Part shown: in pieces, positions 62,488 to 64,000 of the stretch | Position numbering within the stretch: the stretch's first letter is position 1 | Layout: each line of letters begins with the position of its first letter | Assembly: GCA_910591455.2 (NCBI GenBank) | Contig: OU342812.1 | Location: forward strand, 4,864,732-4,928,731 | Length of the DNA: 64,000 nucleotides | Direction: 5' to 3' | DNA from: Pholis gunnellus | Lineage: Eukaryota > Chordata > Actinopteri > Perciformes > Pholidae | The notes under the pieces: generated by a model | The model's database searches: none | What the model saw: only the letters and a program-made list of their open reading frames with translations | Told to the model about the DNA's origin: nothing | Position numbers and translations under genes: made by a program

Positions 62488-64000
62488 CAACATAGAACTA
62501 GAAAAGACTTGCCATACATGTTCAGTTCACAGTCAAATGAAACACAGATAGAAATCCAATGTAGTATAGAGAAGCCCGTGATTGTCATTGTTGAGTGGTA
62601 GTTATGTGGCTGTTTGACAGCCATGTTTCTCCCATCATTTATTAACCCGTCAACTAATATTATTAGCATTTTACCCCTCTGAGATAAGTCGAGTTACTAC
62701 AGAATATACTGCAAAGCTGGAGCCTCACAGCCACAGTAACAATCAGAAACAACGATTAGTGAAATGACCGGAGGTGTTGTCTGACTTCTTTACCATAAAT
62801 AAATCAATAAACAACATAATGTATACCCATTTTGTAAGCACACATGGATAGATACAAAATTACCTTCTGTACCCCTTCACCACTTGTCCTATTTTTAACA
62901 TTACTTTGTTCATCTAGTACAAAAGATAATGATAAAAGCTTTTACTGAAAAAAAAAGAATATTGATGTACTAAGCTTTATGTGTGTGCGCTGAAAGACTT
63001 CACACAGTCTGTCCATAAGTTACATAAATACAGAACATCATTTTCTTAAATATGACATGTCAGTTGAAACCTGCAACATAACATTTAATAACATTAGACA
63101 AACCAGCCCTAGTCTTTGCCATCATTGTGTGTCAACAAACTACAAATAATGATATACAGCGTACGAACCAATCTCAACATGACTCACTGAGTGTATTGCA
63201 CGTATTGAAGTAGAGGTGCAGGACATGCTACGGTTCAGTTCCCGAGTTACTTTGGCTTTCAGAGGATCATTCGTTAAAAACAGCCCGAATTGCACTGCAA
63301 TACAAAATTTCAGACAACATACGCTGTCACTGCAAATTAAAGTGCAGACAAAGTGGCAACGTGTTTTTCATGTAAAATATTTACCGATTGGCGTCAGAGA
63401 AGTTTGACTCCCTTCTACCTCTGCACAACAATGTAGTGTCTGTGGAGAGCAATACCGCCGAAAATATATGTCAAAAATACTACCACGAATGTATGATTCT
63501 CATGGACAATGACGCACACTTTAGAGTCCGGATCAGTCGACTAACTATTGTGTCTATTACCTCAGAAAGACATACACAAAGAGTGAAAGCACATCATGTT
63601 AGACCACACAGCAACACATCACAGTTTGACTAACACGGACAAACCCCCTGATCAGGTCAGGTTTAAGGACCAACAATTTCACCTTCATGACATTTATTTC
63701 CCTTATCGTGAGACATAACAGTGTCTCAACTAGGAGTTAGAGCGAGAGCTGCAGACCTAGTCTATTAGATAAATATCAAGGAACATTTCCTTTGAGGCTA
63801 ATTTGCTTTTTATAGCCTCAGCCTCACAAACCACGGGCCCGCTCTGCGCACCAAAAAAAAAAGAATAAAGAAAGAGGCTTGTTAAATAAGATAAACATTA
63901 AAAGCCGCGGATGGGATAAAGACAAGTGAAAGGCGAAGACAGAAAAGAAAGAGAAGGATACAGGCAATTTGCTGAGGCTCATTGACGGACTTAACTGCTC
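61609..64000. other. Region upstream of mtg2; no gene recognised
   Basis: No convincing exon is seen on either strand. It contains a (CT)n(CA)n tract at 62453-62487. A minus-strand AATAAA (TTTATT at 62336) followed by gene-free sequence to the window end could be the 3' untranslated region of a minus-strand gene lying beyond 64000. That is only a guess. Confidence 0.4.

Overview
The window looks like nuclear DNA of a ray-finned (probably percomorph) fish. It has split genes with GT-AG introns, many CA/GT and GA microsatellites, typical teleost dispersed repeats, and protein-coding exons that match vertebrate families. I assigned genes by recognising conserved protein segments and then checking splice sites and intron phases by hand. 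No database search was run.

Layout. (1) 1-8634 has no gene I can identify and is probably a dtnbp1 intron rich in microsatellites. (2) 8635-9626 (+) holds the last three coding exons of dysbindin (dtnbp1). (3) 9627-16370 is intergenic, with a SINE-like repeat, a broken L1-type LINE and other repeats. (4) 16371-23413 (+) is a complete cadherin-26-like gene (copy A). (5) 23.9-29.5 kb is intergenic and carries duplicated remnants of copy A cytoplasmic-domain exons. (6) 29498-56037 is a tandem array of three repeat units. Each holds a full cadherin-26-like gene (B1 29770-36926, B2 40317-45899, B3 49292-54859), all on +. (7) 59278-61608 (-) is a complete six-exon mtg2 (mitochondrial Obg-family GTPase). 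(8) 61609-64000 has no recognised gene.

The array is the most interesting part. Units 2 and 3 are offset by exactly 8975 bp and are almost identical over several kilobases. Units 1 and 2 end in the same 1254-bp fragment, which contains the 5' part of a retrotransposon gag-like ORF (probably BEL/Pao), fused to the 5' flank of the next cadherin gene about 95 bp upstream of a conserved TATA-like box. B2 and B3 share two large deletions relative to B1. One removes a 19-codon cytoplasmic exon and the other truncates a hAT-like transposon that is complete in B1. Cytoplasmic tails also vary by a 27-bp coding minisatellite (3 versus 5 copies) and by a C-terminal frameshift in B3.

All four cadherins have a signal peptide, a basic (furin-type) cleavage site, five cadherin repeats with calcium motifs, one membrane span and a long cytoplasmic tail. 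They are likely cell-surface adhesion or recognition proteins, with copy A the most conserved and B1-B3 a recent local expansion.
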